The position numbers and the translations under genes were made by a program. Below, piece after piece: positions 26,783 through 36,236 of a DNA stretch of 64,000 nt. Every line of letters begins with the position of its first letter. Positions within the stretch are counted from its first letter, which is position 1. A model generated the notes under the pieces. It did not search any database. It was not told the DNA's origin and saw nothing but the letters and a program-made list of their open reading frames with translations. The stretch covers positions 62,001 to 126,000 of the forward strand of contig JAPPFJ010000003.1 of assembly GCA_028877215.1 (NCBI GenBank), given 5' to 3'. The DNA is from Gemmatimonadota bacterium. GTDB lineage: Bacteria; Latescibacterota; UBA2968; GCA-2709665.

Positions 26783-28453
26783 TTACTTTGTACCGTGGTC
26801 CCGTAGAATCCGGGCGATTTCGGGGTTTCCTTTCTTTTCCGCCCAGGCGAGGGGCCTGGCCCACGGATGTTCGTGCGGAATTTCGGCGTCCGCTCCCCTC
26901 CCGAGGAGATACTCGACCATTTTCGCCTGACCCGCCCGGCACGCCAGTCCGAGGGGCGTCGAACAGTATTCGGGTTCCATCGCATTGATCTCCGCGCCGT
27001 AGTCAAGCAGAAGACCGGCTCTTCGTACGTCACCCTGATGCGCGATGTTGTGGAGGGAAGAGATCCCCTGCCAGTTCCTGTAATTCGGATTCGCACCTTT
27101 TTCGAGCAGGAATTTCGCCGTTTCGTAGACCCGGAAGAACGAGCCGTGGTTCGTGCCGGATATGGCCGCGCCGTGGTTCAGCAGCAGCTTCACCATTTCC
27201 AGCCTGCCGCGCCGGGCGGGGTTGCCCAGTTTCGCGTTCGCGATCTCTTCGGGGTTCTGTGTGAGTATTTCATCGACGCGCTTCAGGTCGTTGGCGTTGA
27301 CCGCGGCGCTGATCGGGGGGATGATATCCGCCCTGCCGCCGTACGTCTTCATCAATTCGTAGAGTTCCGGGTTCTTTCTGGCATGGTGGAAGGCCGTGCC
27401 GGTGGAGTCCACGTTGCCATTGGGGTCGGCGCCGTGTTCGAGAAGCAACTCGGCGATGGCGGTATGACCATGGAATGCCGCCTCGAGCAGCGCCTTTCCG
27501 CGAGGCGCGTCTGGCTCCGGCGCGTTGGGGTCGGCGCCATTTTCAAGCAGAAGTTCCACGATATCGTGATGGCCCCGACCGGCCGCGATGGAAATCGGCA
27601 ACCTGTCGCAGGTATCTCGGAAATTGGCCAGCGACGGATCCGCCTCCAGGTAATCCCGGACGCGCCGGGTGTCGCCGAACGCGGAGGCCACCAGGATATT
27701 GTAGTCCGCGCCACGGGCGACCAGATAGCCCGCCAGCGCCGCTTTCTTACGAATGAGAATCCTGTCCCGCCATCCGGCGTAGAGTGCGACGTGGATTGGC
27801 TTCTGTCCGGTGCTGAAGCCCGTGCCGGCCTGCGCCTGAATGTCGGCGCCGTTGTCCAGGAGCAGTCTGGTCAGATGGAAGTCCCCGATCGAAACCGCCT
27901 CGTGAAGTGCCGTGGTCCCGTTCGCGTTGCTTAATTTGACCCGCTCGGGAGCGTTTCGGACAATACATGCCGTCTTCTCGTAATCGCGCGCTTGCACGGC
28001 GTCGATGAGCTCGTTCGCGAGGGGTTCCGTTTCGCGGCTGTACCCGCCGCTCCGTTCGCTGATGGCCGATTCCAGGATCTTCACGATCTCCTCGTGCTCC
28101 CGGTCGGCGGCCAGGTTGACCAGCGAATCGTGGAATATTCGTGTCCGGTAGAAAGGACTGGCTCCATTATTCAGGAGGTAACGGACGACTTCGGCGTGAC
28201 CCTCGCGGACCGCAAACTTGATGGGTTGGGTGTAGTAGTGTACGCAGCGGACAAGGTCAGGTTTGGCATAGACCAGCCTCTGAATCGTCTCCAGGTCGCC
28301 CAGTATCGTCGCGCGGAACATCGCCCAGACCTCCGGGCCCTTGCCCTTGCTCTCCGCGATATACCCGGAGTTCTCCAACTCGGCAGGCCTGACCATTCGT
28401 GAAATCACCCAGTCGGCATAGGTACTGTCCGTTTTGTTGTTTTCGCTTTTCAA
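26783..28453 (-). CDS. Ankyrin repeat protein
   Basis: About 556 aa, almost wholly ankyrin repeats from residue 40 on. Typical units are TALHEAVSIGDFHLTRLLLDNGADI, LPISIAAGRGHHDIVELLLENGADP, GKALLEAAFHGHTAIAELLLEHGADP and STPLGLACRAGQAKMVEYLLGRGAD. No signal peptide, so it is cytoplasmic. The TTG start at 28453 is chosen because GAGG lies 9 bases upstream and the first 23 residues then align without gaps with the ankyrin part starting at 11017. It is a paralogue of that region. Protein-protein binding is expected; partners unknown. Confidence 0.83.
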   Translation of the reverse strand: MKSENNKTDSTYADWVISRMVRPAELENSGYIAESKGKGPEVWAMFRATILGDLETIQRLVYAKPDLVRCVHYYTQPIKFAVREGHAEVVRYLLNNGASPFYRTRIFHDSLVNLAADREHEEIVKILESAISERSGGYSRETEPLANELIDAVQARDYEKTACIVRNAPERVKLSNANGTTALHEAVSIGDFHLTRLLLDNGADIQAQAGTGFSTGQKPIHVALYAGWRDRILIRKKAALAGYLVARGADYNILVASAFGDTRRVRDYLEADPSLANFRDTCDRLPISIAAGRGHHDIVELLLENGADPNAPEPDAPRGKALLEAAFHGHTAIAELLLEHGADPNGNVDSTGTAFHHARKNPELYELMKTYGGRADIIPPISAAVNANDLKRVDEILTQNPEEIANAKLGNPARRGRLEMVKLLLNHGAAISGTNHGSFFRVYETAKFLLEKGANPNYRNWQGISSLHNIAHQGDVRRAGLLLDYGAEINAMEPEYCSTPLGLACRAGQAKMVEYLLGRGADAEIPHEHPWARPLAWAEKKGNPEIARILRDHGTK

Positions 28454-28494
28454 TTGAGGTATCCTCGTTCTGTATCTGACGTGAATTGCAGCCG

Positions 28495-29022
28495 TCACTC
28501 AACCGCCCGCAGTTCCGGCACAAGGGCGCCGTCGCAAGAAACCGTGATGTACCCCATCGATACCGGAAGCCGGAACCGGCGTTGCCCGATGCTGCCCGGA
28601 TTCAGACAGCATGCCGATCCAACCGTGCTTATCTTCGGTACGTGAGAATGGCCGCAGACCACGAGATCGAAATCCGCGGGATCGGCTTCTTCGAGGATGT
28701 GCGTCACGAGAATCCTTTGCCCGCAGGCGGTCAGCACGAGACTCTCGGGCAGGTCGCTGCAGGGCGGAACCAGGTCCACGTTTCCGCGGACTGCGTACAC
28801 CGGCGCGATGCGTTCCAATTCCTCCAGTACCGAAATCTTACCCACGTCCCCGGCGTGGATAATCGCCCGTACGCACCGGAGGAGATCCTTGACCTGCGGC
28901 CTCAGGAGACCGTGGGAGTCGGAGACGACGCCAAGGCGATCGCCGGCATGGAATTGAGGCGCGCCTTGCCGGGCCGGGTGAGGACGGCGTTCCCGGGCGG
29001 ACACGGACGGACTATTTCGCAT
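28495..29022 (-). CDS. YfcE/MJ0936-type metallophosphoesterase
   Basis: A 175-aa single-domain phosphodiesterase. Metal-ligand motifs appear in order: GVVSDSHG, IIHAGDVGK, AVRGNVD, LVTHI, and VVCGHSHVPKI with LNPGSIGQRR. The family hydrolyses small phosphodiesters in vitro with Mn or Ni; physiological substrates are poorly known. The homology begins about residue 29 from ATG 29022, so the true start may be a little later, though no better start codon was found. It overlaps the upstream VOC gene by 11 bases. Confidence 0.85.
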   Translation of the reverse strand: MRNSPSVSARERRPHPARQGAPQFHAGDRLGVVSDSHGLLRPQVKDLLRCVRAIIHAGDVGKISVLEELERIAPVYAVRGNVDLVPPCSDLPESLVLTACGQRILVTHILEEADPADFDLVVCGHSHVPKISTVGSACCLNPGSIGQRRFRLPVSMGYITVSCDGALVPELRAVE

Positions 29023-29365
29023 AGTGAGGCTGGTAGAGCTGTATTTCAAACCCGCCGGGCGCTTCGAAGTACGTAACCAGCCCGTAGCCGTGGTCATCTA
29101 TTTCACGCGTAAAAACCACGCCTTTTTGCTTCAAGTCAGCAACCGTGGATTCGATGTCGTCACAGTAAAAGGAGATATCCGCATCGCCCGATTTCGGACC
29201 TGCATCTTCTTCCGTTGGATGACAGCCCATATCCGCCTCAGGGACGTCGAAGATCAACCACCCGTCGCCCACGTCCGTGGCCGAAAACCCGAGTTTGTCC
29301 CTGATGAACGCACGGAGACCCGACGCGTCCGACGAATAAAACATGGTGTGTACGCCCTTGATCAT
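29012..29365 (-). CDS. VOC family (glyoxalase-like) protein
   Basis: A 117-aa protein with two beta-alpha-beta-beta-beta units: MIKGVHTMFYSSDASGLRAFIRDKLGFS, then ADISFYCDDIESTVADLKQKGVVF, ending YFEAPGGFEIQLYQPHY with a conserved Glu metal ligand. Members include glyoxalase I, dioxygenases and resistance proteins; the specific reaction is unknown. CAGGAG precedes ATG 29365. It heads a minus-strand group with the YfcE-like gene and perhaps the ankyrin gene. Confidence 0.87.
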   Translation of the reverse strand: MIKGVHTMFYSSDASGLRAFIRDKLGFSATDVGDGWLIFDVPEADMGCHPTEEDAGPKSGDADISFYCDDIESTVADLKQKGVVFTREIDDHGYGLVTYFEAPGGFEIQLYQPHYAK

Positions 29366-29508
29366 GGTATTTTTCTCCTGTTGTATGCAAGATAACTTCA
29401 TCCCGGATGAAAGCTATGAGCCGCGCAGTGGTCTGTCCAGCCATTTTTTTCGCGTTCACGGAGATCGCCGCCTGCTGACTTGTGGCGAGTTTCGAGAGGA
29501 CTGAATTC

Positions 29509-30255
29509 ATGCCGGAAAACGCGCTCATGCAGCGTGCGCTGGAGGTTTTCGCGCACGGCTATTCCTTCACGAGGAGCTTTACACACCCTTATCCGGCAAG
29601 CCGGGAGGGCGCGATCTGGGTGGTGAGGGATGCGCCCAGAAAACGCGGCACGTACCGCCGGGAGGAGTGGATCGCCCACGGCGTTGACGCGGAAGAAATC
29701 CATCGGGTGGCCTTGGAGAATACCCAAGGACAGTACGGAATCTGCGCGATCTGTGCGGAAGGGGAATCGGACGCCGGCATGCGCGCGGATTTCAAGGCGC
29801 TCAACTATCGACTGAATTCGACGGAACCCGTCATGGTGCATCGGCTGCGACGCATCCCGCGTCTGACGGACCCGCTGCCCATCGAACGTGTCCTCAGAGC
29901 GGAAATGGCGGACAGATTGAACCGGACCACCCGGATCAGACAGATTCTGCCGGAACATCTTGTTCCCGACGCTCCGCTGAGGCAATATGTGGCGCTCGAG
30001 AACGAACAGCCTGTGGGGTGGGTTCAAGCCATCGTCGTGGACTCGGCAACATGGTGTTCGAACATGTTCGTGACGCAGGCTGCCCGGCGTCGGGGAATTG
30101 GAAGGGCGTTGATGTGCAGGATGCTTCGCGACGACCGGTCCCATGGTTCAGAATTGGCGGTCCTGACCGCGACCCACACCGGCGCGTTGTTGTACTCCTC
30201 AATCGGTTACGTACGGATCGGAACCTTGCTGTTCTATACACCGAAGAAGCGGTAG
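29509..30255 (+). CDS. GNAT family N-acetyltransferase
   Basis: A 248-aa protein with a C-terminal GNAT domain: WCSNMFVTQAARRRGIGRALMCRMLRDDRSHGSELAVLTATHTGALLYSSIGYVRIG contains the acetyl-CoA loop RRRGIGRA. The N-terminal half has no recognisable motif and may be a degenerate GNAT copy. GAGAGGA precedes ATG 29509. Substrate unknown. The TPR gene begins 25 bases downstream on the same strand and is probably co-transcribed. Confidence 0.83.
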   Translation: MPENALMQRALEVFAHGYSFTRSFTHPYPASREGAIWVVRDAPRKRGTYRREEWIAHGVDAEEIHRVALENTQGQYGICAICAEGESDAGMRADFKALNYRLNSTEPVMVHRLRRIPRLTDPLPIERVLRAEMADRLNRTTRIRQILPEHLVPDAPLRQYVALENEQPVGWVQAIVVDSATWCSNMFVTQAARRRGIGRALMCRMLRDDRSHGSELAVLTATHTGALLYSSIGYVRIGTLLFYTPKKR

Positions 30256-30280
30256 CATTCGACAGGAAGAGAGGCGTCCG

Positions 30281-30820
30281 ATGTCAAGAGAACAGAGAAT
30301 TGCACGGCTGCTGGACGAGGCCTGGAAGACCAGGGCGGCGTCGGATTACAACCGCGGCAGGCGTCTCGTGGCCCAGGCGGCTGAGCTCTGCCGGGAAGAC
30401 GACCACGAATTCCTGGGCAGGGTGGAGCACGTTTACGGCCAGTTCGAGAGGGACCACGGCAACCGTGAGCAGGCCCTCCACTATTATCTGGCGGGATATA
30501 ACCATTATGTGGCGGGGAATCACGCGGAGAAGATGGCCCACTCGCTGCGCCACGTCGCGGACGTTCGCAGGGACCTGGGCGACCGGGAGGGATCGGAGCG
30601 TGACTACAGATCTGCGATTGAGATGTACCGGAATCTCGACCCGGCGCCCGCCCACTCGCTGGCGAATGCGCTCCGGGGATTCGCCATGCTGCTTGAACGT
30701 ACCGGAAAACGCAATGAGGCGCTACGCGCTTTCGTAGAAGCCCACCGGTTCTATCTGCAGGTTGGCAACGCCCCTGGCATCGAAGAAATGGAGCGTAAGG
30801 TGAAACAGCTTCAGGAATAG
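30281..30820 (+). CDS. Tetratricopeptide-type helical repeat protein
   Basis: A 179-aa all-helical soluble protein with TPR-like pairs: EFLGRVEHVYGQFERDHGNREQALHYYLAGYNH, KMAHSLRHVADVRRDLGDREGSERDYRSAIEMY and SLANALRGFAMLLERTGKRNEALRAFVEAHRFY. GAGAGG lies upstream of the ATG. TPR arrays bind other proteins; no partner is indicated beyond the co-directional GNAT gene. Confidence 0.8.
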   Translation: MSREQRIARLLDEAWKTRAASDYNRGRRLVAQAAELCREDDHEFLGRVEHVYGQFERDHGNREQALHYYLAGYNHYVAGNHAEKMAHSLRHVADVRRDLGDREGSERDYRSAIEMYRNLDPAPAHSLANALRGFAMLLERTGKRNEALRAFVEAHRFYLQVGNAPGIEEMERKVKQLQE

Positions 30821-30957
30821 AAAATCACCGCCGGGTTCACGGAATCCGATCGCGCGTCTTCAACTTCAAGATGCCATCCAGGCCGTGCAGGGGCGTCCCA
30901 TGTGGGCGCCCTCCTTTGTTTAGCCAAATCATCTCTCTTGGCAGGTCCCCATCATCC

Positions 30958-32340
30958 TTAGATCACCGTTTGTTTCCACGTGCCCTTCCGATAACGGGCC
31001 CAGGCCAGTATTCCCTGTAAGAGCCCACCGATAAACCACGCGATCCATATCCCCGTGACATCCATATTAAGGGTAAACGCCATCACGTAGGACAGCGGCA
31101 GCATGACCAGCCACTGCGCCACGATCGTATAGTATAGAAACGGCTTGGTCTCGCCGCCGCCGGCCAGGACGCCTCCGGTGACGATGGACAGGGCGGAGAA
31201 GATCTGGGCGACAGTAACGTACAGGAGCATCACGTATCCCATCTCGAGCACCGCCGCGGCGTCCGTGAACAGGTCGACAATCTCCCGCGCGAAGACGCAG
31301 ATTGCGATGGCGCAGACGGTGATGATCGTCATACCCAGCCGGATCGTGTTTGCGGCAAAGCGCTCAGCTTCGCCAATCTGTTTCGACCCCAGTCTTTGTC
31401 CCACCAGCGCGGTTGCCGCCACGGAAAACGCCAGGGCCGGCATGATGCCGATCATCCGCATCTGCAACCCGATGGTCAATGCGGCCGTTGCTGCCGTGGG
31501 CCGGCTCGTCCATCCCACCACCCGATAGATCAGAATGCGGGCGCCGTTTCGAAAGAATCCCTGCACCCCAGTCGGCACGCCGATTCGCATCATTCGACCG
31601 ATAATGTCCCGGTTGAACGGAAGCCGCCAGTTCCAGCGCATATGCACCCTCGAACGGCCGGAAGTGAGCAGGTATACGCCGATGGCGCAACCCACCGCCC
31701 TCGAGACGACGCTGCCGAGCGCCGCTCCGGTCACCCCCATTTGAGGCAGACCCCACGCCCCGAAGATCAATCCGTAGGTGAGCGGGATTTTCAGACAGAT
31801 GATGAGACACGAGATCTTCAACGGTGTCCGCGTATCCCCCGCGCCGCCGAAAATGCCGCCGATGATGTAATTGGGCATCATGACGACGATACCGGCAAAG
31901 TAGACCCGCATGAACGGCACCGCGTGCGCCAGTACGTCTTCCTGCGCGCCGAGCAGGACCAGGGCCGGCCGGGCGATCGCGCTCCCGACAAGGGCCAGGC
32001 CGGCCGACAGCAGGACCCCCATCAGGATGGCCTGTTGCGCCGTATGGCTGAGGTCGTCCCGGCGGCCGGCCCCGTAGAATTGCGCGACGAGGGTCCGCGA
32101 TCCGGTGCTGACCGATATCGCCATCACCATGATCACGAACAGGACCTGCCGGCTGAGTCCCACCGCGGATATCGCGGCCGGGCCCAGCTGCCCCACCATG
32201 GAGATGTCAATGAGCCCCTCCATGGCGTCCAGCATCGATGCCGCCACCACCGGCCATGCGATCGCCCAGACCTGAGGAAGTACCGGCGCGGAGTCGGAGG
32301 GTGCGAGATCGGGATTGTGGGGCGACAGAGGGCGGGTCAT
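30958..32340 (-). CDS. MATE family efflux transporter
   Basis: A 460-aa membrane protein with about twelve hydrophobic segments in two similar halves. The N-terminal half has IDISMVGQLGPAAISAVGLSRQ and the second has TAALTIGLQMRMIGIMPALAFSVAATALVGQRLG, both MATE hallmarks. These exporters swap Na+ or H+ for cationic drugs or metabolites; the cargo is not readable. Its start is 18 bases after the second M16 gene on the same strand, so the three genes are likely one operon. No strong ribosome site is seen. Confidence 0.92.
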   Translation of the reverse strand: MTRPLSPHNPDLAPSDSAPVLPQVWAIAWPVVAASMLDAMEGLIDISMVGQLGPAAISAVGLSRQVLFVIMVMAISVSTGSRTLVAQFYGAGRRDDLSHTAQQAILMGVLLSAGLALVGSAIARPALVLLGAQEDVLAHAVPFMRVYFAGIVVMMPNYIIGGIFGGAGDTRTPLKISCLIICLKIPLTYGLIFGAWGLPQMGVTGAALGSVVSRAVGCAIGVYLLTSGRSRVHMRWNWRLPFNRDIIGRMMRIGVPTGVQGFFRNGARILIYRVVGWTSRPTAATAALTIGLQMRMIGIMPALAFSVAATALVGQRLGSKQIGEAERFAANTIRLGMTIITVCAIAICVFAREIVDLFTDAAAVLEMGYVMLLYVTVAQIFSALSIVTGGVLAGGGETKPFLYYTIVAQWLVMLPLSYVMAFTLNMDVTGIWIAWFIGGLLQGILAWARYRKGTWKQTVI

Positions 32341-32358
32341 AGGTGGGCTGGGGCGCGC

Positions 32359-33714
32359 CTATTCGATGGTACTCTCAGTGGTCAGCACGTGAATTTCGAC
32401 TTCAGGCCAGTGTTTATCCAGGATTTCGATGATGTGTTCCTTGGGTCCGTAAAACATCGTGACCAGATTTCGTTCGACGAAGTATTTTTGGAGAAACGAC
32501 CGTATCTCGCCATCAGTGACGGATTTGATGCCGTCTTCACGACTCGGAAAGTCGTAGAGGGCTTGATCAACCTCACGTGACAGTCTACGTTGCGGCGTCC
32601 GTTCACCGTGTGTATGGGCGTCGATCACGTCGGGGTTTTCGCGTAACTCGCGGATTGCCGCCCAGAATTCCGGGTTGTTGGCGAGGCCGGCGATGAATGC
32701 ATGCATTTTCGTCATCAACTCCTCGCTGTTCTCAATTCGAGGGTCAGCATAGATTTCGAGAAACCTGACATCAGCTTCTCTTCGAAAGGAGCAGGAATTA
32801 CCGTAAACCATTCCCGACTCTTCTCGCAAATATTCATAGAGCAAGCCGCGACCGGTACCGCGACCAAGCGTCCAGGACACCATATTGGGTACGAAATTGT
32901 CCTCGCCGACGGCTCCAATTGGGATGAGCCAATGGCAGTAGACGTTCTTCAAATTGGAGTAATGCTTGAAGACGAATGCGGTATGTCCCGGAAGGCGGTT
33001 TTTTCCCCGGGTCGCCGGCGACCAGTCGAAACCGCCTTTCCGGCGGTCGTTCATGATTGGCCGGAGGAACTCCGCCACCTCCGTCGAGTCGAGGTCCGAG
33101 ATCGCCTTGAAGAAGACCACTTCCGCGTTCAGAAGTCCCGCGAAAAAGTGCCTGGCTTCGTCTAAGGTGATTTGCTTCATTGCTTTGCGTGAGAACCATC
33201 TCCCTACACCCACTGTTCGTGAAAGCGCGAAGTTCCGTTGGATAACGTGGTCGCCGGAATCGACTTCCTTTTCATAGGATTCCAGTAACTTCGTCTTTGA
33301 CTCTTCAAGGGCGAGATCGGTGACTGTCATGCTGTGTATAAGATCGTTCACGATCCCAACGGACGCTGCAAAATTCGCGGACAGGCTGGCTATCGAAATT
33401 GTCTGGTGTTCATAGAATGTATGGATGTCGATGTCCGTGCCCAGTGCTTCCATTCGAGCCGTGTATCCGTGCTCTTTCGCATAGTCCTCCAAGAGTCTGG
33501 CGACGGTAACCGCGAGCCCGGTCTTTGAGGTCTCGTCACGCATGCTTCCGCTGCCGGGAAAGACGATGTCCAGCATCGTCAGCGGCGCACGGTTGTCATG
33601 CTGATAGAATAAGCGGTGATTGGGAATCTGCGCGGAAGCCGGCATCGTGCAAAGAACGCAGAGCACCGCAACCCTAATAGTGGTATTTACGGGTTTCTTC
33701 ATTGTCAGCGACAT
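32359..33714 (-). CDS. M16 family peptidase-like subunit without HxxEH
   Basis: A 451-aa secreted protein with a signal peptide (TTIRVAVLCVLCTMPASA). It aligns with M16 peptidases (MLDIVFPGSGSMRDETSKTGLAVTVARLLED), but the zinc motif HxxEH is replaced where GLAHLLEH would occur, so it should be non-catalytic. Such chains pair with an active M16 subunit, and that gene lies immediately upstream with a 41-base overlap. An ATG at 33702 is an alternative start. Confidence 0.82.
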   Translation of the reverse strand: MSLTMKKPVNTTIRVAVLCVLCTMPASAQIPNHRLFYQHDNRAPLTMLDIVFPGSGSMRDETSKTGLAVTVARLLEDYAKEHGYTARMEALGTDIDIHTFYEHQTISIASLSANFAASVGIVNDLIHSMTVTDLALEESKTKLLESYEKEVDSGDHVIQRNFALSRTVGVGRWFSRKAMKQITLDEARHFFAGLLNAEVVFFKAISDLDSTEVAEFLRPIMNDRRKGGFDWSPATRGKNRLPGHTAFVFKHYSNLKNVYCHWLIPIGAVGEDNFVPNMVSWTLGRGTGRGLLYEYLREESGMVYGNSCSFRREADVRFLEIYADPRIENSEELMTKMHAFIAGLANNPEFWAAIRELRENPDVIDAHTHGERTPQRRLSREVDQALYDFPSREDGIKSVTDGEIRSFLQKYFVERNLVTMFYGPKEHIIEILDKHWPEVEIHVLTTESTIE

Positions 33715-35155
33715 TGCAAATGGGCTTTAGAGCCCGCCTCCTGACGGCCAGGATTATAGCAAAAAGAGTGCCGCCACATACGAATACGACGATTGCGAGC
33801 ACGAAAAAATCCGGGCCGGTCAACAGGGGTTCCTTTATCGTCCAGGCAAGTGTAATGGCGTTATCTTCAATGAGGTGTTCCCGGACGATCCGCGGAATGT
33901 CGTCGGAACTCACATGCTGGATTTGGTTGATTGTCCTCGGATAGAGCAGGGGGTCGCCGGCCTGCGCGAATGCCTGGCCGAATCTATATGCCATATCAGA
34001 CCGGTCGTAAAACTCGGAATACTGGCGTCGCAGTTGCGAGTTTCGGGCGGCTGAAAGGTCATTTTCGGATACGCCGTGAGTCTTTTTATCTTCCAATCTT
34101 GCGAGTACGGCATTCTCTATGACCTCAGTTGATGAAACCGGGTCCATCTCGGCGACAAAACTGATCAGGCCGAACCCCTTATAGCCGTTTATCCATACGC
34201 TAAACGAATTCACTGTCTGAGAGTCCAGCAGTGATGACCGTAGCGAGTTCGAACGTCTGACCAGGATTGACGCCAGAACAAGGAAGCCCGCATGGTCCGG
34301 ATGGCCGGGACCGGGTATGTGCCAGGCCTTTCTGAACCGGGACTTACTCAGGTTTTCGAACTTCGTTTGATACCGCTCGCCAAGCGCATCGGGATTGGGA
34401 AACCGCGACAAGGGCGATCGATCTTCTCTCTTGCGGTCCCCGGCGGGGAACGCTTCGGCCAATTTCGTGAGGACATCATCCTCATCTACGTCGCCGATGA
34501 CGACAACCAGGCGTCTCTTCCGTCGCAAGACATTGTGAAAGAGCTGTTGCAGGTCCCCGGGTTTGATTCCCTCGATCAATGCCGCGGTCCCGACACCATT
34601 GAATTTTTCCCGTCCGTAGACCAGCCCCCAGAATTGCCTGGAAAACCTCCTCCGTGAACGGGTGCTGTTTCTACTGAGTTCCGTCAATACAACCTGCTTT
34701 TCATTGTCTATAAATTCCATATCAAACAGGGTACGGTAGAATCTGTCCCGGTCAATCTCGACCGCGAGAGCCAGCTTTTCCCTGGGAAATCTCATTGTGA
34801 AATACGTCATGTGATGTGCTGTATACGCGAGATGTTGTCCTCCATTTCGCATGATCAGTTGATTGAGTTCACCGGATGGTCGGCTTCCCATCCCTGCGAT
34901 GATGTGTTCGAGGAAGTGCAGTCTTCCCTGTTCACCTTCAGGTTCATCCGCGTAACCCATGGCGTAGTAGGTGTGATACTCGAAGGTGGGCATCGTCGGG
35001 TCCACCACGATGACGGCGTCAAGCCTGTCATTGATGGAATAGTGATGGGCGACGAGAGCATCCGAGAGGGATTCCGACCCGACGAACCGATAGGCGAGGC
35101 ACGTGTCCGTACATATGCAGAAGATTATCGCCGCATATAGGGAGGTTTTCGCCAT
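33674..35155 (-). CDS. M16 family zinc peptidase, catalytic subunit
   Basis: A 493-aa secreted metallopeptidase. The signal peptide is MAKTSLYAAIIFCICTDTCLA. The inverted zinc motif HFLEH is intact near residue 80, in GRLHFLEHIIAGMGSRPSGELNQLI. A hydrophobic segment near the C-terminus (FFVLAIVVFVCGGTLFAIILAV) probably anchors it in the membrane facing the periplasm. With the adjacent inactive subunit it likely forms a heterodimeric clamshell peptidase. Peptide processing for export through the downstream MATE gene is possible but speculative. Confidence 0.87.
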   Translation of the reverse strand: MAKTSLYAAIIFCICTDTCLAYRFVGSESLSDALVAHHYSINDRLDAVIVVDPTMPTFEYHTYYAMGYADEPEGEQGRLHFLEHIIAGMGSRPSGELNQLIMRNGGQHLAYTAHHMTYFTMRFPREKLALAVEIDRDRFYRTLFDMEFIDNEKQVVLTELSRNSTRSRRRFSRQFWGLVYGREKFNGVGTAALIEGIKPGDLQQLFHNVLRRKRRLVVVIGDVDEDDVLTKLAEAFPAGDRKREDRSPLSRFPNPDALGERYQTKFENLSKSRFRKAWHIPGPGHPDHAGFLVLASILVRRSNSLRSSLLDSQTVNSFSVWINGYKGFGLISFVAEMDPVSSTEVIENAVLARLEDKKTHGVSENDLSAARNSQLRRQYSEFYDRSDMAYRFGQAFAQAGDPLLYPRTINQIQHVSSDDIPRIVREHLIEDNAITLAWTIKEPLLTGPDFFVLAIVVFVCGGTLFAIILAVRRRALKPICNVADNEETRKYHY

Positions 35156-35439
35156 GTCGGGGACCCGAAAAATGGCAGGATACATCGGTATGGGGATTCA
35201 CCCCGGCTTGAAATCGTCAAGGTTCAGAAAACAAGACTAAAGGGGCGGAGGCAAAGTGCGTGGCCAAATTGGCGGATGAGAGTGGAGCCACATGTAAGCA
35301 GATTCGGCTCCGGAGGTGTTGAGTTCTGCAAATCGAAGGAAGTGAAGAAGCCGATATTGATCAAGTGGGATAATGTCCGAACCCGGAAGCACGAACATAG
35401 TTCCGCGCCGACTACCGTTCTACGGATATCAGGAGCGCA

Positions 35440-35778
35440 TTAGTCGTCGGTAGGAAACAGCGGTTCGAGTTGGGCGATCAACGCTGGCAGGTCCTGCGTC
35501 ACTGTATCCCAGACGCGGATAAAGTTGACTTCAAAGTACCCATGCACAAGACGATTGCGCATTCAGATGATCTCATGCCATGGGATTTCGGAATGCACTT
35601 CTCTCGTCTCAGGGTTCACGTGGGATGCCGCTTCTCCAATAATCTCTATCGACCTTAGAATTGCGTTCTGGTGAAGATCACTCAGAGTGAATCGTTCGTA
35701 CGTCAGTCCGGAGGCGAATTCAACGGCTTTTCGCGCATGGATCAGCATATCCAGCAAGTAGGCTTCACTTCGCCGCAT
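35440..35778 (-). pseudogene. hepT: HepT-type toxin split by a TGA codon
   Basis: The frame from ATG 35778 encodes a HepT/DUF86-like protein (AYLLDMLIHARKAVEFASG, AILRSIEIIGEAASHV, IPWHEII) and stops at TGA 35563-35565. The frame continues at once with ATG: MRNRLVHGYFEVNFIRVWD and on to TAA at 35440. The conserved family sequence is EIIGMRNRLVHGY, so one GGA-to-TGA change replaced the Gly just before the RNase motif RNRLVH. It may be a dead toxin or, by reinitiation at the adjacent ATG, two fragments. It overlaps the antitoxin gene. Confidence 0.82.
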
Positions 35779-36079
35779 AAATCGTCTCCGCCGAACCAAG
35801 GATGGCCTTGCGGCGGATGTAATTTCCGCTGGCCTCTATTGCGTCTCGTTCCATTAAATCGGCCGGCCGACCGAACAATTCCGTCAGTTCATCTTCCATG
35901 CGTACCATGTCCAGGAGCGTTGGCCGGGCCTTGTCATCGAAGCTGATGAGTATATCGACGTCGCTATCGGGGCCCAGTTCGTCGCGCAATGCGGAGCCGA
36001 ACAACGCCAGTTCCACGACCCCCCATCGTTCGCAAAATTCCTTCAGGTGGTCTTGTGATGCCTTGATATCAGCGTTCAT
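35765..36079 (-). CDS. mntA: MntA-type nucleotidyltransferase antitoxin
   Basis: A 104-aa minimal nucleotidyltransferase. LALFGSALRDELGPDSDVDILISF carries the GS-x9-10-SDxD catalytic signature, intact. In HepT/MntA modules the antitoxin adds AMP residues to a Tyr beside the HepT RNase site; that role is inferred from family and pairing. The antitoxin-first order and 14-base overlap with the toxin frame fit. It stays intact although the toxin is interrupted. Confidence 0.87.
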   Translation of the reverse strand: MNADIKASQDHLKEFCERWGVVELALFGSALRDELGPDSDVDILISFDDKARPTLLDMVRMEDELTELFGRPADLMERDAIEASGNYIRRKAILGSAETIYAAK

Positions 36080-36236
36080 CTCAATTTTCGCCGAGTTTTG
36101 GAATTCACGAAATCTGTGTCTCGAAGGTCTCCGTTGGGCTCAGGTAATTGATTCTTCTCTATATACGACCGGTCAAATGTCCGGTCAACCGAAAACTTGC
36201 CAAAAAGCCCGGTTTCTTGGGCGCAATTCGTGCCGG

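Noticed and set aside
35563..35565. TGA read as Gly (alternative genetic code) in hepT
   Set aside because: Many genes in the window end at TGA with correct family lengths, so the standard bacterial code applies.
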